Below are positions 9,846 to 20,443 of a stretch of DNA of 36,047 nucleotides, piece after piece. Under the pieces are notes generated by a model, which ran no database searches, was not told the DNA's origin, and saw nothing but the letters and a program-made list of their open reading frames with translations. The DNA lies in assembly GCA_004346725.1 (NCBI GenBank), contig SMDE01000025.1, forward strand, positions 1 to 36,047, in the 5' to 3' direction. The position numbers and the translations under genes were made by a program. The DNA comes from Phytobacter diazotrophicus (GTDB lineage Bacteria; Pseudomonadota; Gammaproteobacteria; Enterobacterales; Enterobacteriaceae). Positions within the stretch are counted from its first letter, which is position 1. Every line of letters starts with the position of its first letter.

Positions 9846-10972
9846 AGTGTTACCCGATTGTTTTTTAGTGCATGCAAAATTCGACCACAAGCCTGCCCGT
9901 CTCCATACGGATTGTGCGCATGGCTCATGGCCTGCCAGGCATCATTGTCATAAAGCAGGCGTGAGACTTCCTCAACGATACGCTGGCTGTCGGTGCCAAT
10001 TAACCTGACGGTCCCGGCTTCAATGGCTTCCGGGCGTTCGGTGGTATCACGCATCACCAGAACGGGTTTACCCAGCGAAGGGGCTTCTTCCTGAATACCA
10101 CCAGAATCGGTGAGAATCAGCCAGGCGCGATTCATTAACCACAGGAAGGGTAAATAGTCTTGCGGCTCTATCAGCGTGACATTTTCCACATGACCGAGGA
10201 TGCGGTTCACGGGTTCGCTGACATTGGGATTAAGGTGTACCGGATAAACAATCTGCACATCATCATGCTGTGAAGCAATTTCCGCCAGCGCATGACAAAT
10301 ATGCTCAAAGCCGAGACCAAAACTCTCACGACGGTGCCCGGTAACCAGAATCAGTTTTTTATTGCTGTCGAGGAAGGGATAACGTGATGCCAGTTCTTCC
10401 TCAAGCGAAGGGTTGTTCAGGACGCTATCCCGCACCCAAAACAGCGCATCAATAACGGTATTGCCGGTAACAAAAATATGTTTGTCCGCAACGTTTTCCC
10501 GCAGCAAGTTATGGCGGGAGTTTTCCGTCGGCGCAAAATGATACAGCGCCAGATGGCCAGTTAACGTGCGATTGGCCTCCTCCGGCCACGGTGATGACAG
10601 ATCCCCTGTACGCAACCCTGCTTCCACATGCCCGACCGGAATGCGCTGATAAAACGCAGCCAGACTTGCAGCGATAGTGGTTGTCGTGTCGCCGTGAACC
10701 AATACGACATCAGGACGGAAAGATTCCAGGATAGGTTTAAGCCCTTCCAGAATACGACAAGTAATCTCTGTCAGTCCCTGCCCGGGCTGCATAATATTCA
10801 GGTCGTAATCCGGAACGATAGAAAAAAGTTTCAATACCTGATCGAGCATTTCCCGATGCTGCGCAGTGACGCATACCTTCGCGTCGAAATCAGGGTCCCT
10901 TGCCAGCGCGTGTACCAGAGGCGCCATCTTAATGGCTTCCGGTCGTGTGCCAAATACGGTCAGTACTTTCAC
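9842..10972 (-). CDS. wecB: UDP-N-acetylglucosamine 2-epimerase (non-hydrolysing)
   Basis: A 376-residue cytoplasmic epimerase that interconverts UDP-GlcNAc and UDP-ManNAc, feeding WecC. The N-terminal motif [16 protein letters not shown], the block [18 protein letters not shown] and the C-terminal [20 protein letters not shown] are characteristic. The length equals that of the E. coli enzyme. A 56-bp gap with a strong stem-loop separates it from wzzE upstream, and it overlaps wecC downstream by four bases. Confidence 0.96.
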   Translation of the reverse strand: MKVLTVFGTRPEAIKMAPLVHALARDPDFDAKVCVTAQHREMLDQVLKLFSIVPDYDLNIMQPGQGLTEITCRILEGLKPILESFRPDVVLVHGDTTTTIAASLAAFYQRIPVGHVEAGLRTGDLSSPWPEEANRTLTGHLALYHFAPTENSRHNLLRENVADKHIFVTGNTVIDALFWVRDSVLNNPSLEEELASRYPFLDSNKKLILVTGHRRESFGLGFEHICHALAEIASQHDDVQIVYPVHLNPNVSEPVNRILGHVENVTLIEPQDYLPFLWLMNRAWLILTDSGGIQEEAPSLGKPVLVMRDTTERPEAIEAGTVRLIGTDSQRIVEEVSRLLYDNDAWQAMSHAHNPYGDGQACGRILHALKNNRVTL

Positions 10973-10994
10973 AACGATTCTCTTCGATTAGGTA

Positions 10995-11015
10995 ATGAAG
11001 GCACGAAGCCTTCAT
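10995..11015 (-). other. Intercistronic stem-loop between wzzE and wecB
   Basis: An 8-bp perfect stem ATGAAGGC/GCCTTCAT closes a 5-base loop that reads TTCGT on the transcribed strand. It lies in the only sizeable gap between wzzE and wecB. No T run follows, so it is not a standard terminator. It may affect mRNA stability or relative expression inside the ECA operon. Confidence 0.6.
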
Positions 11016-11028
11016 CTTAGATTGCGTG

Positions 11029-12075
11029 TCAAAATGATCGACGACGCGTTAATGCAACACCAGCTCCGATGAGTGCCCCTACCACACCCCACATGATCAT
11101 CAGGAAGGCACGACGCGGGCTGTCGCGTTTTACCGGTTCTTCAGGTGTGCGCAAATATCGATAAGTCTGAAAGCGGGGATCAAGCGTAGGGCCCACATTC
11201 AGCGTATTAAGCATGGCTCGGTTTTGGAAGTAGTCCAAATCGTACTCAGGCCCTACCGCACGCAAATTTTCCAGGCGCGCCTGCAACATTGGGCGGCCTA
11301 ACAAAAACATCTCAGAATCCGGCAGTTCATCCACCGGGACTTCTGTTTCGCTGCGGGAGATATTGTGTTCTTCTGCCACTTTCAGCGCCTGCTCGACGCT
11401 ACTCACGCGGCGATTAAAAAGGGTATTGGCAACCTCTTCCTGACGCTTCACCTGCGCTTTCATCTGGATAGTACGAGCCGCCCATGCTCCTTTAAGCTCA
11501 TCGTTCAGATGGCGTGCAGCGCGCTGGCTGGCAAAAGCCACATACTGACGCAACAAATTGTTAGCATCAGGCGCAGTTTCAGCCGTCAGTTTGACATTGT
11601 CATTAAGGTTACGCGTCACATCGCCCGGCGTGTACTGGATGTAATTGATTAAATCATCCAGCATTGCGGCGTCCGCTTTGCTGTTACCGACTTTCCGCTG
11701 CTTGAAATAATCCGTCTGCATCCAGAAGTCACGCCGTGTATCCCATGACGCCAGTTGCATCACAAACTCTTTATACGCTTCATCCATGACAGAAATCTGG
11801 TCTACAGGTGCGAGACTCGCTTTAACGTCCAGGTTACGCAGGAATTGCTGCTGTGAATAATAGCCACCCAGCATGTTTACCGTCGGACGATCGGTGATGG
11901 CTGTTGCCCCCCACTCCTGACGAGCAAAGAATGTCCACGTTAAGGCGATTAACGCAAACAGTAGCGCAATCCCGCAAATCCATAATTTTCCGGCCCATAA
12001 AGTACGAAAAAGACCACGAATATCCAGCTCGTTTTCCGTACCCGCTGAAGCTGTTCCCGACAATGGTTGAGTCAT
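11029..12075 (-). CDS. wzzE: ECA chain-length regulator WzzE
   Basis: A 348-residue polysaccharide co-polymerase of the Wzz family. It sets the number of repeats in ECA chains together with WzyE. Two membrane segments frame a large periplasmic domain: one near residues 31-51 (LWICGIALLFALIALTW) and one near 324-342 (FLMIMWGVVGALIGAGVAL). The proline-rich approach to the second segment (TPEEPVKRDSPRRAF) is typical of Wzz proteins. It starts 13 bp behind wecA. Coiled-coil-like charged stretches lie in the periplasmic part near residues 195-245. Confidence 0.94.
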   Translation of the reverse strand: MTQPLSGTASAGTENELDIRGLFRTLWAGKLWICGIALLFALIALTWTFFARQEWGATAITDRPTVNMLGGYYSQQQFLRNLDVKASLAPVDQISVMDEAYKEFVMQLASWDTRRDFWMQTDYFKQRKVGNSKADAAMLDDLINYIQYTPGDVTRNLNDNVKLTAETAPDANNLLRQYVAFASQRAARHLNDELKGAWAARTIQMKAQVKRQEEVANTLFNRRVSSVEQALKVAEEHNISRSETEVPVDELPDSEMFLLGRPMLQARLENLRAVGPEYDLDYFQNRAMLNTLNVGPTLDPRFQTYRYLRTPEEPVKRDSPRRAFLMIMWGVVGALIGAGVALTRRRSF

Positions 12076-12088
12076 CGCTTTCCCAGAT

Positions 12089-13192
12089 TTACTTGGTTAA
12101 GGTTGGTTTGTGACCGCTATTACGGCGCATTCTGCGCTTCACACGCTTTATCAACCGCGCCACTTTCCATGCGCGTTTGATGCAGTAGCCATATAAGAAA
12201 AAGGATAGCAAAAATAATGCCAACATCACCCATTCAGGAATGAAGTGAAGGTATTCGGTTAATACACCAACCGACGCCAGCAGCGCCGCGGCAAGTGTAA
12301 TCAACACAAAGGCCTGCCGTGAGGTAAACCCGGCGCGCATAATAAGATGATGAATATGCTGGCGGTCCGCTGAGAACGGACTCATCCCTTTACGCAAGCG
12401 ACGATACATGATCGCCACCATATCCATTAATGGGATCGCGATAATCCACAACGCGGTAACCGGGCTTATAGGGTGGGTCTTACCCTGCGTAGTCTCAAGC
12501 AAAATCCAGATAAGTGTGAAACCTATAAAGGTACTGCCGGCATCGCCCATAAAGACTTTATAGCGCCGCCCCAGTACGCCGAGGTTCAACATGATGTACG
12601 GCAGGATCGCGGCAATCATGGCAAAGCACCACATCGCGAGGCTGATTTGACCATCAAACCACAAGATGATGCCGATGGCGGCAAAGGAGACGCAGGACAA
12701 TCCCCCCAGCAAACCGTCAATACCATCAACCATGTTGAAAGCGTTAATGGCAGCCCAAACGGCAAAGAGCGTCAGCAGATAACCAAAGGGCCCCAGCACC
12801 ATTTCCCAGGTACCAAAGATGTAGCCCAGACTGCTGAGGTAAAGTTTACCAACCGACATCATTACGATCGCAATAATTGCCTGAATCATTGCGCGAATTT
12901 TGACACTGATGTCGTAGCGGTCATCGAGCGCCCCCACAAACACCAGAATCCCGGCGCAGCACAGATACAACACCGCATGGGGAATGTAGTAATCAGCAAT
13001 GCCGAAGGTGAAGCAGATACCGGCGAACACTGAGATGCCCCCAACCAGCGGAATCAAACCCTGATGCCGTTTACGAAAGTTGGGCTTATCCACCAGACCG
13101 ACGCGCTTCGCCATTTTTCGGGCGAAAAATAAAAACGCGGTCGTGAATAAGAAAATACTGAATAATTCAGTAAACGCAGTGAGTAAATTCAC
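12089..13192 (-). CDS. wecA: UDP-GlcNAc:undecaprenyl-phosphate GlcNAc-1-phosphate transferase
   Basis: A 367-residue integral membrane enzyme of the polyprenyl-phosphate HexNAc-1-P transferase family with about eleven membrane segments, also called Rfe. It makes GlcNAc-PP-undecaprenol (lipid I), the first step of ECA and of many O antigens. Family motifs are visible: KRHQGLIPLVGGISVF, the aspartate-rich FNMVDGIDGLLGG, MGDAGSTFIGF, and HIHHLIMRAGF. The C-terminus is basic. The start codon is GTG (13190-13192), as in E. coli. It is the first gene of the ECA operon. On the minus strand TATACT (13225-13230) is a possible -10 element, but no good -35 is seen. Confidence 0.95.
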   Translation of the reverse strand: MNLLTAFTELFSIFLFTTAFLFFARKMAKRVGLVDKPNFRKRHQGLIPLVGGISVFAGICFTFGIADYYIPHAVLYLCCAGILVFVGALDDRYDISVKIRAMIQAIIAIVMMSVGKLYLSSLGYIFGTWEMVLGPFGYLLTLFAVWAAINAFNMVDGIDGLLGGLSCVSFAAIGIILWFDGQISLAMWCFAMIAAILPYIMLNLGVLGRRYKVFMGDAGSTFIGFTLIWILLETTQGKTHPISPVTALWIIAIPLMDMVAIMYRRLRKGMSPFSADRQHIHHLIMRAGFTSRQAFVLITLAAALLASVGVLTEYLHFIPEWVMLALFLLSFFLYGYCIKRAWKVARLIKRVKRRMRRNSGHKPTLTK

Positions 13193-13392
13193 AATGCATG
13201 CTCTCAGCGAATGTTAATCCTGGCAGTATAACGACGATGCCTCGCTCCAAAAAGAAGAAAGCAGGTCATTCACAGGCGTTTTAGTATGTTTCTTAAGCAA
13301 GCAGAATAGTGTGATTGCTTAGGTATTTGTGTTGAGCTGGCCTGTAGCGGACGGTGCCTGTCCCAATGCATATAGCGTATAGTCCACAAATG

Positions 13393-13420
13393 AAAAACGC
13401 CACGTAAAAACGTGGCGTTT
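13393..13420 (-). terminator. rho terminator
   Basis: On the minus strand, 16 bases after the rho stop codon, a 10-bp stem AAACGCCACG/CGTGGCGTTT is followed by TTCATTT. The 244-base gap between rho and wecA contains this hairpin and the presumed wecA promoter, and no ORF that I can support. Confidence 0.8.
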
Positions 13421-13436
13421 CCTGGCTTTATTTCTA

Positions 13437-14696
13437 TTAAGAGCGTTTCATCATGTCGAAGAATTCATCGTTCGTCTTCGTCATCGCCAGTTTATTAATG
13501 AGGAACTCCATCGCGTCGATTTCACCCATCGGATGAATGATCTTGCGCAGGATCCACATTTTCTGCAGCTCTTCTTGCGTGGTGAGCAGCTCTTCTTTAC
13601 GGGTACCGGAACGGTTGTAGTCGATAGCCGGGAAGACGCGTTTTTCAGCGATCTTACGGGAGAGATGCAGCTCCATGTTACCGGTGCCTTTAAACTCTTC
13701 GTAGATAACTTCATCCATTTTGGAGCCGGTGTCGATAAGCGCAGTAGCGATAATGGTCAGGCTACCACCCTCTTCCACGTTACGTGCAGCACCGAAGAAA
13801 CGCTTCGGACGGTGCAGGGCGTTGGCATCCACACCACCGGTCAAGACTTTACCGGAAGCAGGAACGACGGTGTTATACGCACGCGCCAGACGGGTGATGG
13901 AGTCGAGCAGAATGATAACGTCTTTCTTGTGCTCAACCAGGCGTTTCGCCTTCTCAATCACCATTTCCGCAACCTGAACGTGACGAGATGCCGGTTCGTC
14001 GAAGGTGGAAGCGACAACTTCACCTTTAACCAGACGCTGCATCTCGGTCACCTCTTCCGGACGTTCGTCGATGAGCAGAACCATCAGTACGCAATCCGGG
14101 TGGTTGTAGGCAATGCTCTGCGCAATATTCTGCAGCAGCATCGTTTTACCGGCTTTCGGCGGTGCAACAATCAAACCACGCTGACCGCGGCCAATTGGCG
14201 AAGCCAGGTCCAGGACACGTGCCGTCAAATCTTCGGTAGAACCGTTACCCCGTTCCATGCGCAGGCGAGAGTTCGCGTGCAGCGGCGTTAAGTTCTCGAA
14301 CAGAATCTTGTTACGCGCGTTCTCCGGCTTGTCGTAGTTAACCTCGTTAACTTTCAACAACGCAAAGTAACGTTCACCCTCTTTTGGAGGACGAATCTTA
14401 CCAGAAATGGTGTCACCAGTGCGGAGGTTGAAACGGCGGATTTGGCTGGGGGATACGTAGATGTCATCAGGACCGGCGAGGTAGGAGCTGTCTGCGGAGC
14501 GGAGGAAACCAAATCCATCCTGCAGAATCTCCAGCACACCGTCGCCAAAGATATCTTCGCCACTCTTTGCGTGCTGCTTCAGGATGGCAAAAATTATGTC
14601 CTGCTTGCGCATACGGGCCAGGTTTTCCAGCCCCATATTTTCGCCGAGAGTGATCAGCTCAGAAACCGGCGTATTCTTTAATTCGGTAAGATTCAT
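13437..14696 (-). CDS. rho: Transcription termination factor Rho
   Basis: A 419-residue hexameric RNA-dependent ATPase that ends transcription of untranslated RNA. The N-terminal Rho domain ([20 protein letters not shown]) precedes a cold-shock-like RNA-binding domain (about residues 50-125, with GFGFLRS and [18 protein letters not shown]). The ATPase domain has the P-loop [12 protein letters not shown] near 178-189 and Walker [11 protein letters not shown]. The start at 14696 gives exactly the E. coli length. An in-frame ATG 24 codons upstream (14768) is in the leader and is not favoured. Only a weak ribosome-binding site precedes the start. In E. coli rho is autoregulated by attenuation in its leader. 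Confidence 0.97.
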   Translation of the reverse strand: MNLTELKNTPVSELITLGENMGLENLARMRKQDIIFAILKQHAKSGEDIFGDGVLEILQDGFGFLRSADSSYLAGPDDIYVSPSQIRRFNLRTGDTISGKIRPPKEGERYFALLKVNEVNYDKPENARNKILFENLTPLHANSRLRMERGNGSTEDLTARVLDLASPIGRGQRGLIVAPPKAGKTMLLQNIAQSIAYNHPDCVLMVLLIDERPEEVTEMQRLVKGEVVASTFDEPASRHVQVAEMVIEKAKRLVEHKKDVIILLDSITRLARAYNTVVPASGKVLTGGVDANALHRPKRFFGAARNVEEGGSLTIIATALIDTGSKMDEVIYEEFKGTGNMELHLSRKIAEKRVFPAIDYNRSGTRKEELLTTQEELQKMWILRKIIHPMGEIDAMEFLINKLAMTKTNDEFFDMMKRS

Positions 14697-14773
14697 AGTG
14701 GTGTGGGTTCTTAAACTCGGGGTAAAACTCGAACTTAATGTTGTGAATGGTATGGCAGGGTCATCCATGCCTG

Positions 14774-14879
14774 TTAACGGCCATCACTTATGTCCAATCG
14801 CTGCCTGGTCAAAGGTAAATACGCAGAACTGAAACGACAAGACGGAAAAATGATAAGCCCGGAATCTATCCACTTCTCT
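14774..14879 (-). pseudogene. rhoL: Decayed rhoL leader peptide ORF
   Basis: In E. coli rho is preceded by a 33-codon leader gene, rhoL. Here minus-strand codons from 14845 down to a TAA at 14774-14776 encode PSCRFSSAY and TRQR, matching the C-terminal half of RhoL as I recall it. Upstream, this frame is open back to a TAG but has no ATG, GTG or TTG. The stretch aligned to the E. coli N-terminus (Ser-x-x-Ile-x-Gly-x-Ser) is in another frame, with TAG in place of the Gln codon and one base missing. The leader peptide therefore appears broken, while the DNA is conserved, perhaps because it carries the rho attenuation region. The rest of the 14697-15036 gap holds the untranslated rho leader and the trxA-rho spacer. 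Confidence 0.5.
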
Positions 14880-15036
14880 CGCGAGGCAAAGCTCAGCGGG
14901 AAGCGTCGGGTAACACAAGGTTCAAACTACAAGGTATGTTTACAACGAAGTCAAAACTAAATTAGCACGACTGAAGCCGGGCGTCCAGCGATCCACATAA
15001 TTTAGAAGGCTGGCGCACCGGCTGAGATTCGAGGAG

Positions 15037-15366
15037 TTACGCCAGATTAGCGTCCAGGAACTCTTTCAGTTGACCTTTGGACAGCGCGCCCACTTTGGTC
15101 GCAGCCACTTCGCCGTTTTTAAACAGCAGCAGGGTCGGGATACCACGGATACCGTACTTCGGCGCAGTACCTGGATTCTGGTCGATATTCAGCTTCGCGA
15201 CGGTCAGTTTACCTTCGTATTCGCTAGCGACTTCATCCAGGATCGGGGCGATCATTTTACACGGACCGCACCACTCTGCCCAGAAATCGACGAGAACCAG
15301 CCCGTCCGCTTTGAGTACATCCGTGTCAAAACTATCGTCAGTCAGGTGAATAATTTTATCGCTCAT
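15037..15366 (-). CDS. trxA: Thioredoxin 1
   Basis: A 109-residue cytoplasmic thiol-disulfide oxidoreductase. The active site is WCGPC with cysteines at 33 and 36. The cis-proline lies in RGIPTLLLF. It supplies electrons to ribonucleotide reductase, methionine sulfoxide reductase and PAPS reductase. The start [13 protein letters not shown] at 15366 is the mature N-terminus known from E. coli; an in-frame extension to 15447 runs through the promoter region and is not favoured. It lies upstream of rho on the same strand and is divergent from rhlB. Confidence 0.97.
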   Translation of the reverse strand: MSDKIIHLTDDSFDTDVLKADGLVLVDFWAEWCGPCKMIAPILDEVASEYEGKLTVAKLNIDQNPGTAPKYGIRGIPTLLLFKNGEVAATKVGALSKGQLKEFLDANLA

Positions 15367-15409
15367 ATATAACTCCACAGGAATAAGCCTGGTGTGTTGG
15401 TGTTGGTGT

Positions 15410-15438
15410 AGCATAAAACAGCATCGTGTTGATGCCAC
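15410..15438 (-). promoter_or_regulatory. Probable trxA promoter
   Basis: On the minus strand GTGGCA (15433-15438, 4 of 6 to -35) is followed by a 17-bp spacer and TATGCT (15410-15415, 4 of 6 to -10). It lies 44 bp upstream of the trxA start, in the 150-bp divergent region shared with rhlB. Confidence 0.4.
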
Positions 15439-15516
15439 ATTAACCAACTAAAGGTTGACTTTATTTCACCGGATACGCTTTCGTAAAGCAATAGTAAGCT
15501 GATATTCTACCACACT

Positions 15517-16782
15517 ATGAGCAAAACACATTTAACTGAACAGAAGTTTTCCGACTTCGCCCTGCACCCTAAGGTGATCGAAGCCCTTGAAACTAAAGGG
15601 TTTCATAATTGTACGCCCATACAGGCACTGGCTCTTCCGCTGACGCTGGAAGGTCGTGATGTTGCAGGGCAGGCGCAAACCGGTACTGGCAAAACGATGG
15701 CGTTTTTAACGTCAACGTTTCATTATCTTCTTTCTCATCCGGCGACCGATGATCGCAAGGTGAATCAGCCGCGCGCGCTTATTATGGCGCCAACCCGTGA
15801 ATTGGCTGTGCAAATCCACGCTGATGCTGAACCGCTGGCGCAGTCTACCGGCATGAAGCTGGGCCTGGCTTATGGCGGCGACGGTTATGACAAGCAGTTA
15901 AAAGTGCTTGAGAGCGGCGTCGATATTCTTATCGGCACCACCGGTCGCCTTATCGATTACGCAAAACAGAACCATATTAACCTGGGCGCGATTCAGGTCG
16001 TGGTTCTCGACGAAGCCGATCGTATGTACGATCTGGGCTTTATCAAAGATATCCGCTGGTTGTTCCGCCGCATGCCTCCGGCAACTGCGCGTCTGAACAT
16101 GCTTTTCTCCGCCACACTCTCTTACCGTGTTCGCGAACTGGCTTTCGAGCAGATGAACAACGCTGAGTACGTGGAAGTCGAACCGGAGCAGAAAACAGGC
16201 CACCGTATTAAAGAAGAGCTCTTCTATCCTTCTAATGAAGAGAAGATGCGTCTGCTACAAACCTTAATCGAAGAAGAATGGCCGGATCGCGCTATCGTCT
16301 TTGCCAACACCAAACATCGTTGTGAAGATATCTGGGGCAGCCTTGCCGCAGACGGTCATCGTGTTGGTTTGCTGACTGGCGATGTCGCACAGAAAAAACG
16401 CCTGCGTATTCTCGATGAATTCACTCGCGGCGATCTGGATATTCTGGTCGCAACTGACGTTGCCGCACGCGGTCTGCATATTCCTGCTGTGACACACGTA
16501 TTCAACTACGATCTGCCGGATGACTGTGAAGACTACGTCCACCGTATTGGCCGTACCGGTCGTGCTGGCGCCAGTGGTCACTCTATCAGCCTGGCGTGTG
16601 AAGAATACGCACTGAACCTACCGGCGATTGAAACATACATTGGGCACTCTATTCCGGTCAGCAAGTACAATCCGGATGCCCTGTTAACTGATCTGCCACC
16701 CGCGAAACGCCTGACGCGTACGCGTTCTGGCAATGGTCCGCGCCGCAGCGGTGCACCACGTAATCGTCGTCGTTCAGGTTAA
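15517..16782 (+). CDS. rhlB: ATP-dependent RNA helicase RhlB
   Basis: A 421-residue DEAD-box helicase, the RNA-unwinding part of the E. coli RNA degradosome, where it binds RNase E. Motifs in order: Q motif with [13 protein letters not shown] (29-41), Walker A AQTGTGKT (53-60), PTRELA (92-97), DEAD (165-168), SAT in LFSATLS, and the C-terminal [10 protein letters not shown]. The basic tail ([20 protein letters not shown]) is the kind of RNA-binding extension seen in RhlB. It is divergent from trxA and followed by gppA after 5 bp, so the two are probably one transcript. Confidence 0.96.
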   Translation: MSKTHLTEQKFSDFALHPKVIEALETKGFHNCTPIQALALPLTLEGRDVAGQAQTGTGKTMAFLTSTFHYLLSHPATDDRKVNQPRALIMAPTRELAVQIHADAEPLAQSTGMKLGLAYGGDGYDKQLKVLESGVDILIGTTGRLIDYAKQNHINLGAIQVVVLDEADRMYDLGFIKDIRWLFRRMPPATARLNMLFSATLSYRVRELAFEQMNNAEYVEVEPEQKTGHRIKEELFYPSNEEKMRLLQTLIEEEWPDRAIVFANTKHRCEDIWGSLAADGHRVGLLTGDVAQKKRLRILDEFTRGDLDILVATDVAARGLHIPAVTHVFNYDLPDDCEDYVHRIGRTGRAGASGHSISLACEEYALNLPAIETYIGHSIPVSKYNPDALLTDLPPAKRLTRTRSGNGPRRSGAPRNRRRSG

Positions 16783-16787
16783 AAAAT

Positions 16788-18272
16788 ATGCTCGCTTCCG
16801 CCTCGCTCTATGCGGCTATTGATTTAGGCTCAAACAGTTTTCATATGCTGGTTGTGCGCGAGGTGGCTGGAAGCATCCAGACGCTTACCCGCATCAAACG
16901 TAAAGTTCGCCTGGCAGCGGGTTTGAGCCAGGAAAACGTGCTTTCACAGGAAGCGATGGAGCGCGGCTGGCAGTGTCTGCGCCTTTTTTCGGAAAGGCTT
17001 CAGGATATCCCTCCGGCACAAATTCGTGTCGTCGCCACGGCGACGCTTCGTCTGGCAGTCAATGCCGGTGAGTTCATCAGCAGAGCGCAGGAGATCCTCG
17101 GCTGTCCGGTGCAGGTCATCAGCGGCGAGGAAGAAGCCCGTCTTATTTATCAGGGCGTTGCGCATACAACAGGCGGTTCCGATCAGCGGCTCGTTGTCGA
17201 TATTGGTGGCGCCAGTACAGAGCTTGTTACCGGAACTGGTGCCCAGGCGACATCACTGTTCAGCCTGTCCATGGGCTGCGTAACCTGGCTTGAGCGTTTT
17301 TTCACCGACCGTAATCTTGGGCAGGAAAATTTCGACGCTGCGGAAAAAGCCGCGCGCGATGTTTTACGCCCGGTTGCTGATGAGCTTCGCCATCACGGCT
17401 GGCAGGTCTGTGTTGGTGCTTCCGGTACCGTACAGGCATTGCAGGAAATCATGATGGCACAGGGGATGGATGAACGTATCACCCTGCCCAAACTCCAGCA
17501 GTTAAAACAGCGGGCCATCCAGTGCGGGCGTCTGGAAGAGCTGGAAATTGAAGGCCTCACGCTGGAGCGTGCGCTGGTTTTTCCGAGCGGGCTGGCTATT
17601 CTCATCGCGATTTTCACCGAAATGAATATCCAGAGTATGACGCTGGCTGGCGGCGCGCTACGCGAAGGGCTGGTCTATGGCATGCTGCATCTGACCGTTG
17701 ATCAAGATATCCGCCGTCGCACGCTGCGTAATATCCAGCGCCGTTTTATCATCGACACCGACCAGGCGAAACGCGTATCCACCCTGGCGACACAATTTGC
17801 CAGCGCGGTCGCTCATGAGTGGGATTTAGATGCGTATAGCATCGAAATTCTGCAAGTTGCCAGCGAATTGCATGAAATTGGCCTGAGCATTGAATTCAAA
17901 CAGGCGCCGCTGCACGCCGCCTGGCTGGTACGCAATCTGGATTTACCTGGGTTTACACCGGCACAGAAAAAGCTGCTCGCAACACTGTTATTAAACCAGA
18001 CTAACCCGGTTGATCTCTCTTCTTTGCATCAGCAAAATGCCGTCCCACCGAGGGTGGCGGAACACCTTTGCCGCTTACTGCGTCTGGCGATTATTTTTGC
18101 CAGCCGTCGCCGCGACGATCTTCTACCTGACATTGATATTTCCGCCAAAGGGGAAGCACTGACCCTGGTATTACCGCACGGCTGGCTGGAAAGTCATCCG
18201 TTAGGGGCAGAAGTCATTGAACAGGAAAGTCAGTGGCAAAGTTACGTTCACTGGCCGCTTGAGTTGAAATAA
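16788..18272 (+). CDS. gppA: Guanosine pentaphosphatase / exopolyphosphatase
   Basis: A 494-residue enzyme of the Ppx/GppA family with an ASKHA fold. It hydrolyses pppGpp to ppGpp and can degrade polyphosphate. The N-terminal phosphate-binding motif is [14 protein letters not shown], and the second glycine-rich loop is [11 protein letters not shown]. The C-terminal part, from about residue 310, contains an HD-like helical domain with [11 protein letters not shown]. The length equals that of E. coli GppA. The start is 5 bp behind rhlB. The region near residues 325-355 diverges from E. coli, the rest is well conserved. Confidence 0.95.
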   Translation: MLASASLYAAIDLGSNSFHMLVVREVAGSIQTLTRIKRKVRLAAGLSQENVLSQEAMERGWQCLRLFSERLQDIPPAQIRVVATATLRLAVNAGEFISRAQEILGCPVQVISGEEEARLIYQGVAHTTGGSDQRLVVDIGGASTELVTGTGAQATSLFSLSMGCVTWLERFFTDRNLGQENFDAAEKAARDVLRPVADELRHHGWQVCVGASGTVQALQEIMMAQGMDERITLPKLQQLKQRAIQCGRLEELEIEGLTLERALVFPSGLAILIAIFTEMNIQSMTLAGGALREGLVYGMLHLTVDQDIRRRTLRNIQRRFIIDTDQAKRVSTLATQFASAVAHEWDLDAYSIEILQVASELHEIGLSIEFKQAPLHAAWLVRNLDLPGFTPAQKKLLATLLLNQTNPVDLSSLHQQNAVPPRVAEHLCRLLRLAIIFASRRRDDLLPDIDISAKGEALTLVLPHGWLESHPLGAEVIEQESQWQSYVHWPLELK

Positions 18273-18281
18273 ACCTTTTCT

Positions 18282-18303
18282 GCCTCTCCAAACCGGGAGA
18301 GGC
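18282..18303. terminator. Hairpin between convergent gppA and rep
   Basis: An 8-bp stem GCCTCTCC/GGAGAGGC with a 6-base loop lies in the 38-bp gap between the two convergent stop codons. On the minus strand it is followed by AGAAAAGG with no T run; on the plus strand by GGGAAAATCATTT. It probably helps terminate both genes, though the T tracts are poor. Confidence 0.5.
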
Positions 18304-18310
18304 GGGAAAA

Positions 18311-20332
18311 TCATTTCTCTTTCGCTTTCGCCATCATCGCCCGTATATTGGCGATACTGGCCTGCCCCTTTTGCATCCTTTCTTCTGCCGTAATAACCTT
18401 ACGCTCTTGCTCCCAAATCACATCATCTTGCGGCAATTCCAACAAGAAGCGACTCGGTTCAGGGCGCACCAGTTCACCATACTGACGGCGCTCTTTGCAT
18501 AAGGTGAAGATCAGTTCTTTCTGCGCGCGAGTAATGCCCACGTAGGCAAGGCGGCGCTCTTCATCAATATTATCTTCATCAATACTGCTTTGGTGCGGCA
18601 GGAAACCTTCCTCCATCCCCACCATAAATACATACGGAAACTCCAACCCTTTTGAGGCGTGTAACGTCATCAGTTGCACTTGATCCGACTCTTCATCGCT
18701 TTCACCGCGCTCCATCATGTCACGCAGAGTAAAGCGGGTAACAACCTGGTCAAGCGTCATCGGCTCGTTTAGCTCATCGCCTTCGAGCATCTCTGTCATC
18801 CAGGAAAAGAGCGTGTTGACGTTTTTCATCCGCATTTCAGCGGCTTTCGGGCTGGGTGAGGTCTCAAACAGCCAGGATTCATAATCAATACCATGAATCA
18901 GATCGCGCACGGCGGCGATCGGCTCCCGCTCGGCCAGACGCTGGATCTCGCCAAGCCAGTGGGTAAAGCGGGTCAGCGATTCATAGCCACGCCCGGTCAG
19001 GGTCTGCGTGAGCCCCATATCAAAGCTGGCGGCAAATAAGCTCTTATTGCGTGTTGTGGCCCACTCCCCCAGCTTTTGCAGCGTTGCAGGGCCAATTTCA
19101 CGCTTCGGCGTATTCACTACCCGCAGGAACGCGCTGTCATCATCCTGATTAGTGAGTATGCGTAAGTAAGCCAACAGATCCTTGATCTCGGGGCGCGAGA
19201 AAAATGATGTCCCCCCAGAAATACGATACGGGATGCGGTTTTGCATCAGGAATTTTTCGAACACACGCGACTGGTGATTGCCGCGATAGAGGATGGCGTA
19301 ATCCTTGTATTCCGTCTTGTTGATAAAGTGATGAGCTATCAATTCCCCGGTCACACGCTCCGCTTCATGTTCCTCATTATTCGCTGTCAGAACCTTAAGC
19401 TCAGCGCCATAGCCCAGCTCAGAGAAAAGGCGTTTTTCAAACACATGAGGATTGTTCGCAATCAGGATGTTTGCGGCTTTCAGAATGCGTCCCGATGAGC
19501 GGTAGTTTTGCTCAAGCTTTATCACCTGCAATGCCGGAAAATCTTCGTTCAACAGCACAAGGTTTTGGGGACGCGCGCCACGCCAGGAATAAATGGACTG
19601 GTCATCATCGCCCACAACGGTAAAGCGCGCTCGCTGCCCGACCAGCAGCCTGACCAGCTCATATTGGCTGGTGTTGGTGTCCTGATACTCATCCACCAGC
19701 AGATAGCGGATTTTGTTCTGCCAGCGCTCGCGCACCTCTTCATTACGCTGTAGCAACAGTGTCGGTAATAGGATCAGATCATCGAAGTCGAGGACGTTGC
19801 ACGCTTTCAGATGTGCATCGTAAAGACCGTAGCAGTGGGCAAAAATACGATCCCGTTCGCCCATCGCTTTTGCCGCTGCCTGGGAAGGCGTCAGCAGATC
19901 GTTTTTCCAGTTGGAGATCGTCGAGATCAGCTGCTGCAGCACCACTTTGTCATCCTCGATCAACCCTTCAGTCAGCTCTTTGAGCAGCGCCACTTGATCG
20001 GTATCGTCAAAGAGGGAAAAATTGGATTTCATCCCCAGTGCGGCAAACTCCCGCTTAATAATATCCAGGCCCAACGTGTGGAATGTTGAAATCATCAGAC
20101 CACGTGCTTCTTTACGTCCAAGCGTCTGCGCCACACGTTCTTTCATTTCGCGCGCAGCTTTGTTAGTAAAGGTGACCGCCGCGATATGCCGCGCCTGATA
20201 GCCGCACTCCCGAATTAAGTGGGCAATTTTATTGGTGATCACACGGGTTTTACCCGAGCCAGCACCCGCCAGCACCAGGCAGGGACCGGTAACAAATTCG
20301 ACAGCTTGTTGTTGGCCAGGATTTAAACGCAT
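18311..20332 (-). CDS. rep: ATP-dependent DNA helicase Rep
   Basis: A 673-residue superfamily 1A helicase, 3'-5' on single-stranded DNA. It is the accessory replicative helicase that clears proteins ahead of the fork. Motifs: Walker [12 protein letters not shown] (K28), Walker B with VDEYQDTN near residue 210, motif [21 protein letters not shown], and motif [20 protein letters not shown]. Start [13 protein letters not shown] at 20332 gives the exact E. coli length. An in-frame extension to 20428 would run into the divergent promoter region and is not favoured. It converges with gppA and is divergent from the ppiC-like pair. Confidence 0.97.
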   Translation of the reverse strand: MRLNPGQQQAVEFVTGPCLVLAGAGSGKTRVITNKIAHLIRECGYQARHIAAVTFTNKAAREMKERVAQTLGRKEARGLMISTFHTLGLDIIKREFAALGMKSNFSLFDDTDQVALLKELTEGLIEDDKVVLQQLISTISNWKNDLLTPSQAAAKAMGERDRIFAHCYGLYDAHLKACNVLDFDDLILLPTLLLQRNEEVRERWQNKIRYLLVDEYQDTNTSQYELVRLLVGQRARFTVVGDDDQSIYSWRGARPQNLVLLNEDFPALQVIKLEQNYRSSGRILKAANILIANNPHVFEKRLFSELGYGAELKVLTANNEEHEAERVTGELIAHHFINKTEYKDYAILYRGNHQSRVFEKFLMQNRIPYRISGGTSFFSRPEIKDLLAYLRILTNQDDDSAFLRVVNTPKREIGPATLQKLGEWATTRNKSLFAASFDMGLTQTLTGRGYESLTRFTHWLGEIQRLAEREPIAAVRDLIHGIDYESWLFETSPSPKAAEMRMKNVNTLFSWMTEMLEGDELNEPMTLDQVVTRFTLRDMMERGESDEESDQVQLMTLHASKGLEFPYVFMVGMEEGFLPHQSSIDEDNIDEERRLAYVGITRAQKELIFTLCKERRQYGELVRPEPSRFLLELPQDDVIWEQERKVITAEERMQKGQASIANIRAMMAKAKEK

Positions 20333-20443
20333 GGGGGTATTGCTCAATCTTCGAACGGGGGGAGGATTGTAGCAGAAAGCCTGCCAGAGATTTACCCGCC
20401 AATGGTAAAGTGTGGAGACTTCTCTCAACTACGGAACGCGAAC

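Noticed and set aside
13533-14291. 252-codon plus-strand open frame
   Set aside because: It is antisense to rho, a strongly conserved gene; the frame arises from Rho codon usage.
15367-15447. 27-codon N-terminal extension of trxA
   Set aside because: It crosses the predicted promoter and the known thioredoxin start MSDKI has a fixed position in the family.
20333-20428. 32-codon N-terminal extension of rep
   Set aside because: Rep in E. coli begins [10 protein letters not shown], and the extension lies in the divergent promoter region.
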